The notes: generated by a model from the sequence alone, not told the origin. A stretch of 21,104 bases of DNA from an uncultured Parabacteroides sp. (GCA_900770835.1 CAAGLQ010000251.1:1-21104); one strand, 5' to 3'. Counted from the stretch's first letter, positions 1 to 8,006 are shown. Numbers and translations: made by a program.

Positions 1-630
1 ACTTGGGCTGATACGCGCGCGGTTAAGTACACGGAAGAGTTGAAGTCAACTGGCTTGGGCCAAGAGATTTACAGCAAGACGGGTACGCCAATTCACCCAA
101 TGGCACCTTTGTCAAAGATGTTGTGGTTGAAGAACGAAAAGCCTGACATCTACAACAACGCTGCCCACTACTTGGGAATTAAGGAATACTTGTTCAACCG
201 TTTGTTCGGTGCCAACAAGATGGATATTTCAATTGCTTCAGGAACGGGTATGTTCAACATCTTCAACTTGGATTGGGATGAGCAAGCCCTAGAAGTAACG
301 GGTATCAAGAAGGAGCAAATGCCACAACCAGTTGAGCCATACGAGATTGAGCGTGGTATGGTTGCGGAATACGCTGCTGTTATGGGCTTGGATATCGACA
401 CGCCATTCGTTTATGGTGCTGGTGATGGTCCTTTGTCAAACTTGGGTGTTAACGCTGTGCAACCTGGTGTTGCCGCTGTAACGATTGGTACGTCAGGTGC
501 CATCCGTGTCGTAACTGACGCACCTAAGATTGATCCAAAGGGACGTACGTTCACGTATGCCTTGGATAAGGATCACTGGGTTGTCGGTGGACCGGTTAAC
601 AACGGTGGGGATGTCTTCCGTTGGACATGA
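1..630 (+). CDS. gntK: Gluconokinase (FGGY family), internal fragment, foreign to the rest of the window
   Basis: The frame is open from base 1, so the 5' end lies outside the window. FGGY gluconokinases phosphorylate D-gluconate with ATP to 6-phosphogluconate in the cytoplasm. The fragment starts with TWADTRA, which fits the W-x-D-x-R substrate motif of the family, continues through SIASGTGMFNIFNLDWD and GAGDGPLSNLG, and has the nucleotide-binding GTSGAIRVV at about bases 487-513. The family is about 500 residues long; only about 209 are here, lacking both the N-terminal start and the C-terminal third. The frame ends at GGDVFRWT-stop, where homologues continue. Codon use (TTG for Leu, TCA for Ser, AAC for Asn) and the protein resemble Weissella/Leuconostoc-type lactic acid bacteria, unlike everything downstream. 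I infer that the stop at 628-630 comes from the joint, not from a natural C-terminus. Family assignment is firm; source organism is inferred. Confidence 0.88.
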   Translation, partial: TWADTRAVKYTEELKSTGLGQEIYSKTGTPIHPMAPLSKMLWLKNEKPDIYNNAAHYLGIKEYLFNRLFGANKMDISIASGTGMFNIFNLDWDEQALEVTGIKKEQMPQPVEPYEIERGMVAEYAAVMGLDIDTPFVYGAGDGPLSNLGVNAVQPGVAAVTIGTSGAIRVVTDAPKIDPKGRTFTYALDKDHWVVGGPVNNGGDVFRWT

Positions 631-670
631 CTGCGACGGACATGTATGACGCTGACATTACATTTATTGT
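623..670. other. Probable chimeric assembly joint
   Basis: Gluconokinase homology stops at about base 626, and the Bacteroidales FHA gene starts at 671. The heptamer GGACATG occurs at 623-629 and again at 638-644, so a short shared sequence sits exactly at the break. No insertion-sequence end, att-like site or integrase gene is visible. The intervening 40 bases hold no complete promoter for the genes that follow. A misjoined metagenomic contig is the simplest reading. Confidence 0.7.
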
Positions 671-1186
671 ATGATAGCCATTAAATGTCCACATTGCCTA
701 ATTGGATTGAAGGTGGACGAGGGGAAAATTCCCCTCGGTCTTACCTCTTTCAAATGCCCTCAGTGCAAAAGGGCTATTCCCGTATCTTTATTGTCTAAGA
801 ACAAAAAGGAACAAGACAGCGAGCCTGAAACTACATTAATCCATTCTATCAAAACAGGCATGGGTCAATTGACCGTGCTGCCAGATGAGCATACGGACGA
901 GCAGCATTTTTTTCTATCAGAGGGACGTTCGATTGTAGGACGCAAGTCAAACGCTTCCAAAGCCACCTTTCCTATCCAAACTGGAGATCGCACTATGAGC
1001 CGTGAACATGCTATTATCGAGGTGAAAAAAGATGGTAAAGGAGGTTACAAACATTATCTTTCTGACAATAACAGCAAAAACCACACGTTATATAACAACA
1101 ATTATTTAGGTGACGGAGAGGTTGTTGTGCTCAATGATAACGACGAGATTATTTTAGGGCATACGGTAATCCGTTTTAATGATTAA
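671..1186 (+). CDS. Zinc-ribbon plus FHA-domain protein
   Basis: This 171-residue cytoplasmic protein has two parts. Residues 6-32 form a C-x2-C-x19-C-x2-C zinc ribbon of the MJ0042 type (Cys6, Cys9, Cys29, Cys32). Residues about 84-171 form a forkhead-associated domain, which binds phosphothreonine peptides: it shows RSIVGRKS, then SREH at 110-113 and the final strand EIILGHTVIRFND. The usual N-G-T after the SRxH strand is replaced by SKNHT, so ligand contacts may differ. In-frame TGA at 653-655 bars an earlier start; ATG 671 keeps the zinc ribbon complete. It lies 14 nt before a PP2C phosphatase gene and upstream of a Ser/Thr kinase gene, so the likely role is reading kinase marks as an adaptor. 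No DNA-binding or enzymatic domain is seen. The partner and target are unknown. Confidence 0.88.
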   Translation: MIAIKCPHCLIGLKVDEGKIPLGLTSFKCPQCKRAIPVSLLSKNKKEQDSEPETTLIHSIKTGMGQLTVLPDEHTDEQHFFLSEGRSIVGRKSNASKATFPIQTGDRTMSREHAIIEVKKDGKGGYKHYLSDNNSKNHTLYNNNYLGDGEVVVLNDNDEIILGHTVIRFND

Positions 1187-1200
1187 ATACTGGTTTTATA

Positions 1201-2004
1201 ATGATAACGATTGGTAAGCCTTGTGCAGTTTGTGAGAAAGGTGGCAGAGCAAACAATGAGGATTGCATCTATCCATCGTCTGAGTATGCAGAAAGTAGTC
1301 AGCGACTTTTTTTGGTATGCGATGGGGTCGGAGGCGCAAAGCGTGGAGAGATAGCCAGCGCATTGGCTTGCGATGCTTTACAGACCTATTTTACCACGTT
1401 TTTAGGAGATGAGGATCCTACCGTCGAGTTTATCCAACAAGCCGTACATTACGCAGAGACACGCTTTGACACCTATCTGCAACAGCATTCAGAGGCGACT
1501 GGCATGGCCACCACCATGACATTGGCTTACATTGGCAGAAAGAGTCTTACTTTGGCCCATATTGGCGACAGTCGGATTTATTATATCCGCAAAGGAAAGG
1601 CTCTCTATCGCTCAGAAGATCATTCTTTAGTCAATTCGTTAGTGCGTTTAGGACGTATCACCCCCGCCGAGGCTCGCATCCATCCTCAACGCAATCTAAT
1701 TCTACGAGCCATTCAAGGAAGTCATATCCCTACAGAGGCTGAAGTAATTCAATGGAAAGATATCCAAACCGGTGACTGGCTTTTTTTATGTAGTGATGGC
1801 ACATTGGAACATCTGGATGAAATCCAACTTCTGCAACTATTTGCAGACACTCACAATCCTGCTGAAATCAAAGAAAACTTATTGGAAATATGCGAAGGCA
1901 AAACACGGGACAACTATTCCTTTTATTTAATTCCTTTACGGGAAACTGATGGAACAACAACTTTAAAACAAAATCTTCTTTCTTTTCTTTATTCTTTAGC
2001 GTAA
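1201..2004 (+). CDS. PP2C-family serine/threonine protein phosphatase
   Basis: This is a 267-residue PPM/PP2C phosphatase, the usual size of bacterial Stp/PppA-type enzymes, with no signal peptide or membrane segment. It would remove phosphate from Ser/Thr residues using two Mn/Mg ions. The metal-binding motifs are intact: NNED (19-21), CDGVGG (Asp41, Gly42), GDSRIYY, EDHSLVNSLVRLG with the flap region, CSDG (Asp199) and the C-terminal RDN (Asp237). It sits between the FHA gene (14 nt upstream) and the kinase gene (45 nt downstream). This is the classic kinase/phosphatase/FHA arrangement, and its natural substrate is probably the kinase encoded next or proteins that kinase modifies. The pairing is inferred from context only. 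Confidence 0.93.
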   Translation: MITIGKPCAVCEKGGRANNEDCIYPSSEYAESSQRLFLVCDGVGGAKRGEIASALACDALQTYFTTFLGDEDPTVEFIQQAVHYAETRFDTYLQQHSEATGMATTMTLAYIGRKSLTLAHIGDSRIYYIRKGKALYRSEDHSLVNSLVRLGRITPAEARIHPQRNLILRAIQGSHIPTEAEVIQWKDIQTGDWLFLCSDGTLEHLDEIQLLQLFADTHNPAEIKENLLEICEGKTRDNYSFYLIPLRETDGTTTLKQNLLSFLYSLA

Positions 2005-2049
2005 AAGAACTACCTTTGGCAATCAATCAGAAGTTAGATAAAGCTGAAT

Positions 2050-3894
2050 ATGAATTTGCCAAACGAACATCTTCTTCAAAATGGGAAATATAGACTTACC
2101 CATGTAGTTGGGCAAGGTGGGTTTGGTATAACCTATAAAGGTATCTGGTACACGGAAGTAAAAGGACCATTAGGAACTGTGAAGACAGAGGTACCCATCT
2201 GCATCAAAGAGTATTTCTTCAAAGATTATTGTTATCGAGATCCTGATACATTAACTGTGCGTGTCCATTCTGCAACCGGCAAACAGTTCTTTGATAAATT
2301 CAAGGAAAAATTGATCAAAGAGGCACGTATTCTTTCAGAGGTACATCATCCTTATATCGTTAATGTCTTGGAGGTATTCGAGGAGCATAACACCGCTTAC
2401 ATTGCCATGGAATTTATCGATGGCTACTCATTGAAATTCCTCTTAGAGAAAGAGGGAATGCTCTCCGAAAATCAAGTGCTTTATTATATGCGCCAAATTG
2501 GCGAAGCTTTACAGTTCGTACATGAGAAAAACATCCTTCATCTCGATGTTAAACCCAGCAATATCTTGATTGACAAAAAAGGGAACGCTCGATTGATTGA
2601 TTTTGGTGTATCTAAACGATATGACATCGAGCAAGAGGAAACGAGTACAACCATGCTCACGCTCTCCAAGGGTTTTGCGGCCATCGAGCAATACGACAAT
2701 GAGGGCATACAGCAGTTCTCTCCTTGTCCGGACATCTATTCCTTTGGTGCAACCATCTACAATTTGCTCACGGGAAAGATCCCTACGGAATCAATCCTAC
2801 GAGCCACACGTCCACTCAAACGCCCTCGTGAACTGAATCCCGCCATTAGTGAACAAACAGAAGCGGTGATTCTGAAAGCTATGCAAATCATACCCTCGGA
2901 TCGGTATGCGTCTATCAAAGAGCTATTGAATAAGTTGCCTCAAACAACCTTCAAGCCCGTACTTCCAACAACACAAACTGCCACTTCGCCCACAGAAGAG
3001 GAAACGACCCTTGTTTATCAAGACAACAATCACTTCTCACGCTCTACAGACGAGGAAGAAACAATGGTAACGTCACCATCCTCTCAACCTGAGGAGGAAC
3101 AAGTACAGTCACCATCAAACAGGCTCTCCCGTATCAAACGAATCGTGGCGATGTTGATTGGATTCGTGGCATTGGTCAGTGCGGCTTTCGCTATTTTCTG
3201 GCAACATGAGGATACGAAGATCAACACAAAAACTACCTCTTTACAAGAAGGAAGTATTCTTACGGAATCTCTGTCAACGGTCGCAAAAAAAGAGGAACAG
3301 ACAGGTGAAGAGGGGGAAGCAGCAAATGAAGAGCCCATAAAAGAAAATAAGCCTACTCCTCCAACTACTGGAGCAGAAACCCCTACCTCTTCCTCGACAG
3401 TGAATACCTCAGCGCAACAGGAGGAAAGGCAACAAGCAACTACTCTTGTGAAACCGTTAGACAGTAAACCAACGCCTCCACCCATGAATGTGGAGAGCTT
3501 ATATCAGGCGTTGCTACAATCAGGTAAAGAGAAATTGGCAAAAGCAGATTTTGCGGGCGCAAGAACCGATTTAACCCAAGCAAAGGAAACGAAACTGACA
3601 GAGGAGATTGTACGATTGTTAATCCAATGCGATGAAGAGGAAGAACAAAGACAAATAGCTGACAGAATAGCACAATATGAAGAAAAAATGGCTTTTGGCC
3701 AGTATAAAATTGTCCGCAAAAAAGCAAATAATAAATACGGTGCGATTGACATGAAAGGAGAAGAACGCATTCCATGCAAATACATTAGTGTAGGTATCGC
3801 CGAACAGGGCCGTGCCTTCGAACGACCGGATAATCTGTTTGACATATACAATACAGATGGTATATTAATTGGAGAAGGCTTAAGCTATTATTAA
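2050..3894 (+). CDS. Transmembrane Hanks-type Ser/Thr protein kinase with C-terminal WG repeat
   Basis: This 614-residue protein carries an intact N-terminal eukaryotic-like kinase domain: glycine loop GQGGFG (21-26), ATP-anchoring Lys53 in IKEYF, catalytic loop HLDVKPSN (Asp166, Lys168, Asn171) and DFG (184-186). The APE region is the Bacteroidetes variant GFAAIEQY. HLD replaces the usual HRD, so it is a non-RD kinase, which suggests that activation-loop phosphorylation may not be the main switch. A charged, Pro/Thr/Glu-rich linker follows, then one hydrophobic membrane segment at about 364-385. After a second Thr/Pro/Glu-rich stretch comes a helical TPR-like/coiled region (about 480-550) and a WG-type repeat (KYGAIDMKGEERIPCKY, 562-578). 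By topology the kinase is cytoplasmic and the WG end periplasmic, so it may sense an envelope signal. The start at ATG 2050 places the glycine loop at the normal distance. Confidence 0.93.
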   Translation: MNLPNEHLLQNGKYRLTHVVGQGGFGITYKGIWYTEVKGPLGTVKTEVPICIKEYFFKDYCYRDPDTLTVRVHSATGKQFFDKFKEKLIKEARILSEVHHPYIVNVLEVFEEHNTAYIAMEFIDGYSLKFLLEKEGMLSENQVLYYMRQIGEALQFVHEKNILHLDVKPSNILIDKKGNARLIDFGVSKRYDIEQEETSTTMLTLSKGFAAIEQYDNEGIQQFSPCPDIYSFGATIYNLLTGKIPTESILRATRPLKRPRELNPAISEQTEAVILKAMQIIPSDRYASIKELLNKLPQTTFKPVLPTTQTATSPTEEETTLVYQDNNHFSRSTDEEETMVTSPSSQPEEEQVQSPSNRLSRIKRIVAMLIGFVALVSAAFAIFWQHEDTKINTKTTSLQEGSILTESLSTVAKKEEQTGEEGEAANEEPIKENKPTPPTTGAETPTSSSTVNTSAQQEERQQATTLVKPLDSKPTPPPMNVESLYQALLQSGKEKLAKADFAGARTDLTQAKETKLTEEIVRLLIQCDEEEEQRQIADRIAQYEEKMAFGQYKIVRKKANNKYGAIDMKGEERIPCKYISVGIAEQGRAFERPDNLFDIYNTDGILIGEGLSYY

Positions 3895-3926
3895 ATGAAT
3901 AACAATATTTGTTTGATCTAAGAATA

Positions 3927-4886
3927 ATGAGGAAAATTTGGATAGGACTCATCTGCATCATATGCCCACTGATACTTTGGTCACAACAACATGTGGAGTA
4001 TAACCTAAAGGGAGATGAGGCAATGAAAAGGCTAGATTATAGTGACGCAAAAATGTGGTATGAGGAGGGTGTAGCCGATTGCGATTCTTATAGTATTAAC
4101 CAGCTGACCTCTATTTGGCTATCAAATGAACAAATGCGTCCCTCCATGCGCAGTTTGATGACCAAATGTCTAAATTGTCTTTCCGTAAAAGCGACAGAAG
4201 AGGATTTAGATGCGATCGCTTTATTGATCACCTATTACACAGAGGGTATCGGTACTCCAAAAAGTGAAGAATTAGCTTCTTATTGGCAAACCTATCAGCA
4301 AAACTTATTGGCACCGCCCACCCCCGAGCAGCATATAGTAGATACCATTGCTATCACTACCCCCCATCAACATATGGATTTCTTCATTAGTTACGCATTC
4401 TCGGTCGAAGCCCCATATGGACTGACTTTTGGAGGTGTAAGCTCACGCATTGGATGGTACGTGCGCTTCAAGACCAATATGTCTTTCCATGACTATTCTG
4501 ACCGCTGCAATAACAAAGGAGAAATCATCAATTTCTCCGGTGCAAACAATGAGTCTTACACATTAACCTCCTCAGAGAACATCAAGAAAAACACTTTCTC
4601 CGGAACGGCAGGTATTGTGATGAAATGTACTTCCTGGCTTTATCTATCCGCAGGTGTAGGATATGGTCAACGAGCACTTCTACACTCTTTTACAACACAC
4701 AATTATGAACAGTATGAGCAAAGTCGAGAACTTTGGTGCAAAAATGTAGATTCTTCTTATGAAGGGGTGGCCGCTGAGGTAGATGCCATGGTTAAATTTG
4801 GTTCACACTTCTTCCTTAGCACAGGCTGTGGTACCATCAACTTTAAATACATGGATTTAAATGCCGGTATTGGTATTTTCTTTTAA
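3927..4886 (+). CDS. Exported protein: TPR-like N-terminus and outer-membrane beta-barrel-like C-terminus
   Basis: I do not recognise a named family. ATG 3927 is chosen over an in-frame TTG at 3909 because it gives a standard signal peptide: MRK, then a hydrophobic stretch, then ILWSQQ, a likely signal peptidase I site near residue 20. The 319-residue product next has a TPR/Sel1-like helical segment (NLKGDEAMKRLDYSDAKMWY onward, to about residue 130). From about residue 150 it has alternating aromatic/glycine strands such as FFISYAF, SSRIGWYVRFKTNMSF, LYLSAGVGYG and LNAGIGIFF. A C-terminal Phe after such strands is typical of outer-membrane barrels. It lies 32 nt after the kinase gene and 13 nt before the lipoprotein gene, so it probably belongs to the same transcript. 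It could be an outer-membrane anchor or partner for the kinase's periplasmic tail. The barrel is likely; the role is inference. Confidence 0.7.
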   Translation: MRKIWIGLICIICPLILWSQQHVEYNLKGDEAMKRLDYSDAKMWYEEGVADCDSYSINQLTSIWLSNEQMRPSMRSLMTKCLNCLSVKATEEDLDAIALLITYYTEGIGTPKSEELASYWQTYQQNLLAPPTPEQHIVDTIAITTPHQHMDFFISYAFSVEAPYGLTFGGVSSRIGWYVRFKTNMSFHDYSDRCNNKGEIINFSGANNESYTLTSSENIKKNTFSGTAGIVMKCTSWLYLSAGVGYGQRALLHSFTTHNYEQYEQSRELWCKNVDSSYEGVAAEVDAMVKFGSHFFLSTGCGTINFKYMDLNAGIGIFF

Positions 4887-4899
4887 ACTTATATTTCTC

Positions 4900-7077
4900 A
4901 TGAGATATAACCAAATATATAGCATAGTATTAGGAATCGCCCTATTAATGAATGGTTGCGTTGAAGACCCAATCATAGAAGGGGGATTAAAAAACGCAAA
5001 GAAACCAACCGTAGAAACATTGGAGATTTTAGGTTCAAGTGCCTCCACTGTGTCTGTAAGTGGAGAAGTTGTGCAGGAAAATGGTGCTCCTGTAACTACG
5101 TCTGGCTTCTGCTGGGGAAACACAGCAGATTTTGTTTTCCAAGCAAAACAATCGAAAACTGTGTCCAAACGAAAAGCCAAATTCGAGACAACCATTGAAG
5201 GGCTTATCCCCAACCACAATTATTACATCAAAGCGTTTGCTATCAATGAAATAGACACTGCGTTTGGAGATGTACTTTCTTTCAAGACTACCGATGGCTT
5301 AGGCAGTGTTAAGACATTAAAACCAACCCATATCTTTGCTACAAAAGTTGAATGTGGTGGTGTAATTACAACTCCTGGAGAGGCAACAGTAGAAAAACGA
5401 GGTATTTATTTGATGACAAATGCCACCCCCTCCGATACAGATTCTTTGATTGTGATTCCTATGGAAACAGATTCTTTCTATTGCACAATTAATGGATTAA
5501 AACCTCAAACGACTTATTACTTGCGCGCATACGCCGCTAACAAATTTGGTACTTATAACGGTGCACAAATCGAATCATTTACAACAACAGATGGGCTTCC
5601 TTCTTTAGATAAGAAAGAATTTAAGCTTGTAAGTATAGATTACCAATATGCCGATTTTCAATTGGCAATTACCAACGAAGGAGACTCTCCGGTAACACAA
5701 TGGGGCTTTTGTTTCAGTAACAGTGAATACCCTACTATCGAAAAGAACGACACCGTAGTCTGTGGTAATGGAATAGGTACGTTTATTGGACGTATAGCCA
5801 AAATGGAACAACAAAAGGAGTACTATGTGCGTGGTTATGCAACGAATTCGATAGGTACCCGTTATACAGATGGAGCTGGCATTCGTACCGTCCTACTTAG
5901 CATGTTGCCAACATTGAATACCGACACTGTAGGTACTAGTCAAATCAAAGACGGCTACATCGTAGTCGGAGGAGAAGTTTTAGCAGAAGGAGTCTCTCCA
6001 GTAAAAGAATCAGGTGTATGTTGGAGTACAAAACCACAGGTTAACTTAACCAATTCTATTGGTCATAAAGCATTAGGATCAGGAGCAGGATTATTTTCTG
6101 GACAAATCGAAGGATTACGTGGTGGTACAACATATTATCTACGGACATACGCAACAAACGAAGAAGGCACTGAATATGGAGAAGAAATCTCATTTACAAC
6201 GCCTAATATCATTACAGCTATGAAAGAGGAGTTTGAAGGAGGTCATCGTATGGCAGGTTCTACCGCATTCACGGTAATCAACAATATAGGTATTTTGTTA
6301 GGTGGTGACAATGGAGCCACTTATTCCAATCAACTGTGGGCATATATCGCCGGATCACGAAACGAATGGATGCAGCTTCGCTCACAGCCCAAAGCACTTA
6401 GTGAACAGATCCTGTTTAGCCAAGGCTTCGGAATGTGGGCTTTTGGTGGACTTGACGAATCAGGAAGAGTCACTAATGAACTGTATTTCTATTCTACACT
6501 CTCTAATCTTTGGGAAATCCAAACAGAAGACCAAATCACTCGTCCACAAGGATTATATCGAGCAGCCTCTTGCGTACAAGATGGTATTGCATACCTCATC
6601 GGCGGACGTACAGAAAATGATAGCATTGCTACTGGTGGTTGGGCATACGACATCAGCTCGTCCAATTGGTTTGAACGACCTAATTTTCCTATCGCACAAT
6701 TTGGGGGTGTGGCATTAAGTATAGAGAATACACTTTACGCAGGATTAGGCATTACCAGTAGGAATTATAATAGTGCTACCTATAGCCAGAAACTGTGGTC
6801 GTCAACAGACGGAGCACAGAGTTGGCAAGAAGAGACTTCTTTTCCAGGAAAGGGATTGTTAGTAGCAACTACACTCCATTATTATATATATGGAGTTGAT
6901 ACCGATGGATACATTTGGCGATACAATACGCAAACAAAAATTTGGGAAAAGAAAACCCAACTTTCCACAGCCCAACGAAGTTTTCACTGCATTTTTGTGC
7001 TGAACGAGAAAATTTACATCGGCTTAGGAACCGGATCCAACACATTAGTAAAATATGATCCTGTTTGGGACAATTAA
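4900..7077 (+). CDS. Lipoprotein with four FN3-like repeats and a Kelch-like beta-propeller
   Basis: This is a 725-residue lipoprotein. An in-frame upstream ATG at 4861 overlaps the previous gene; ATG 4900 is preferred because it gives a lipoprotein signal ending LMNGC, with Cys20 as the lipidated residue. The residues after it (V-E-D) are acidic, like the export signals that send Bacteroidetes lipoproteins to the cell surface. Four divergent FN3-like repeats follow at about 37-131, 138-230, 240-333 and 342-436. Each has a G(F/V)CW/C-type strand, a Y(Y)-(I/L/V)-(R/K)-(A/T/G)-(Y/F)-A strand and a closing SFTT-like strand. From about 444 to the end are Kelch-type blades (GILLGGDNG, GMWAFGGLDE, IAYLIGGRTEND, KIYIGLGTGSN) spaced as in a beta-propeller. 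It probably binds glycans or proteins outside the cell. No catalytic motif is seen. Its place after a kinase/phosphatase/FHA set and a barrel protein suggests the extracellular end of that pathway. Confidence 0.82.
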   Translation: MRYNQIYSIVLGIALLMNGCVEDPIIEGGLKNAKKPTVETLEILGSSASTVSVSGEVVQENGAPVTTSGFCWGNTADFVFQAKQSKTVSKRKAKFETTIEGLIPNHNYYIKAFAINEIDTAFGDVLSFKTTDGLGSVKTLKPTHIFATKVECGGVITTPGEATVEKRGIYLMTNATPSDTDSLIVIPMETDSFYCTINGLKPQTTYYLRAYAANKFGTYNGAQIESFTTTDGLPSLDKKEFKLVSIDYQYADFQLAITNEGDSPVTQWGFCFSNSEYPTIEKNDTVVCGNGIGTFIGRIAKMEQQKEYYVRGYATNSIGTRYTDGAGIRTVLLSMLPTLNTDTVGTSQIKDGYIVVGGEVLAEGVSPVKESGVCWSTKPQVNLTNSIGHKALGSGAGLFSGQIEGLRGGTTYYLRTYATNEEGTEYGEEISFTTPNIITAMKEEFEGGHRMAGSTAFTVINNIGILLGGDNGATYSNQLWAYIAGSRNEWMQLRSQPKALSEQILFSQGFGMWAFGGLDESGRVTNELYFYSTLSNLWEIQTEDQITRPQGLYRAASCVQDGIAYLIGGRTENDSIATGGWAYDISSSNWFERPNFPIAQFGGVALSIENTLYAGLGITSRNYNSATYSQKLWSSTDGAQSWQEETSFPGKGLLVATTLHYYIYGVDTDGYIWRYNTQTKIWEKKTQLSTAQRSFHCIFVLNEKIYIGLGTGSNTLVKYDPVWDN

Positions 7078-7079
7078 GC

Positions 7080-7967
7080 ATGAAACGAGCCGATATTTTA
7101 GCACACATCCAACTAAACGTTGAGCGATTATTGGATGTAGAGGGATCAGCTTATCCTTACATCCCGCTGCATCAGAAGCCCTCACCCTCTGTCACGACCT
7201 TGAAAGAGGTGATGCTACTGGTACGTAACGTATTGTTTCCTGGCTTCTTCGGCGAAGCGGGCGAAGCACGACGCAGCTCTATGTCCTATTACACTGGTGT
7301 CCATCTGGAGCAGCTCTATGACCTGCTGCAAGAACAAATCTACAATGGACTCTGTTTCGACGCAGAGGCCTCCGGAGAAGCCAAAGCCCGCTCCTATGCG
7401 ATCGCCTTAGATTTCATGGATCGTTTACCCCATGTGAAGCATCTGCTCTCGACCGATGTGAAAGCGATCTTGGATGGCGATCCAGCGGCCAAAAGCGCCA
7501 GCGAGGTAATTTTCTGCTATCCGGCCATGATTGCCTTCCTGCATCAACGAGTGGCTCATGAGCTCTTCAAGCTGCAAGTACCTCTCATCCCCCGCATCAT
7601 TACCGAGATGGCCCATTCCTATACCGGAATCGATATTCATCCGGGGGCACAAATCGGCGAATATTTCAGTATCGACCACGGGACAGGTGTCGTCATTGGC
7701 CAAACCACCATCATCGGCAACCATGTGCGCCTCTACCAAGGTGTCACGTTGGGGGCAAAGAATTTCACGTTGGATGAGGAGGGATTACCTATGGATCTAC
7801 CCCGCCATCCAATCATTGAAGACCATGTCACCATCTATTCCAACGCTTCTGTGTTGGGGCGCATCACCATTGGGCGAGGTTCCATTATTGGCGGAAACAT
7901 TTGGTTGACACATAGCGTTCCCCCCTTCTCGAAAATCACTCAATCCAGCGCTGTGGAAGCACAATGA
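7080..7967 (+). CDS. cysE: Serine O-acetyltransferase
   Basis: This enzyme transfers acetyl from acetyl-CoA to L-serine, the first committed step of cysteine synthesis, in the cytoplasm. The 295-residue protein has the helical N-terminal SAT domain, then a left-handed beta-helix of hexapeptide repeats from about residue 180. The catalytic pair is visible: Asp185 in DIHPGAQIG and His200 in DHGTGVVIG, with the 15-residue spacing found in E. coli CysE. ATG 7080 is used; an in-frame TTG at 7065 would overlap the upstream gene. The gap to the lipoprotein stop is only 2 nt, so it may be read from the signalling transcript, although its base composition resembles the housekeeping genes downstream rather than the AT-rich signalling genes. 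It resembles the longer EpsC-like SATs common in Bacteroidetes. Confidence 0.93.
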   Translation: MKRADILAHIQLNVERLLDVEGSAYPYIPLHQKPSPSVTTLKEVMLLVRNVLFPGFFGEAGEARRSSMSYYTGVHLEQLYDLLQEQIYNGLCFDAEASGEAKARSYAIALDFMDRLPHVKHLLSTDVKAILDGDPAAKSASEVIFCYPAMIAFLHQRVAHELFKLQVPLIPRIITEMAHSYTGIDIHPGAQIGEYFSIDHGTGVVIGQTTIIGNHVRLYQGVTLGAKNFTLDEEGLPMDLPRHPIIEDHVTIYSNASVLGRITIGRGSIIGGNIWLTHSVPPFSKITQSSAVEAQ

Positions 7968-8006
7968 GAAAAAAGTAATGGGAATTGTGCATTTTCTTGC
8001 CAATTA

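Noticed and set aside
1..630. Natural pseudogene of gluconokinase in the Bacteroidales host
   Set aside because: The fragment shows no decay over about 209 codons and has a different codon profile from the rest, so a foreign or misjoined fragment fits better than an old pseudogene.
3084..3485. 133-residue - strand open frame inside the kinase gene
   Set aside because: It lies opposite the low-complexity Pro/Thr/Glu-rich linker of the kinase; such sequence often leaves the reverse frame open. No domain is recognisable.
671..7077. Type VI secretion regulatory cluster (PpkA/PppA/Fha)
   Set aside because: The trio is similar in concept, but no Tss, Hcp or ClpV component is in the window, and the other two genes are an outer-membrane barrel-like protein and a Kelch lipoprotein.
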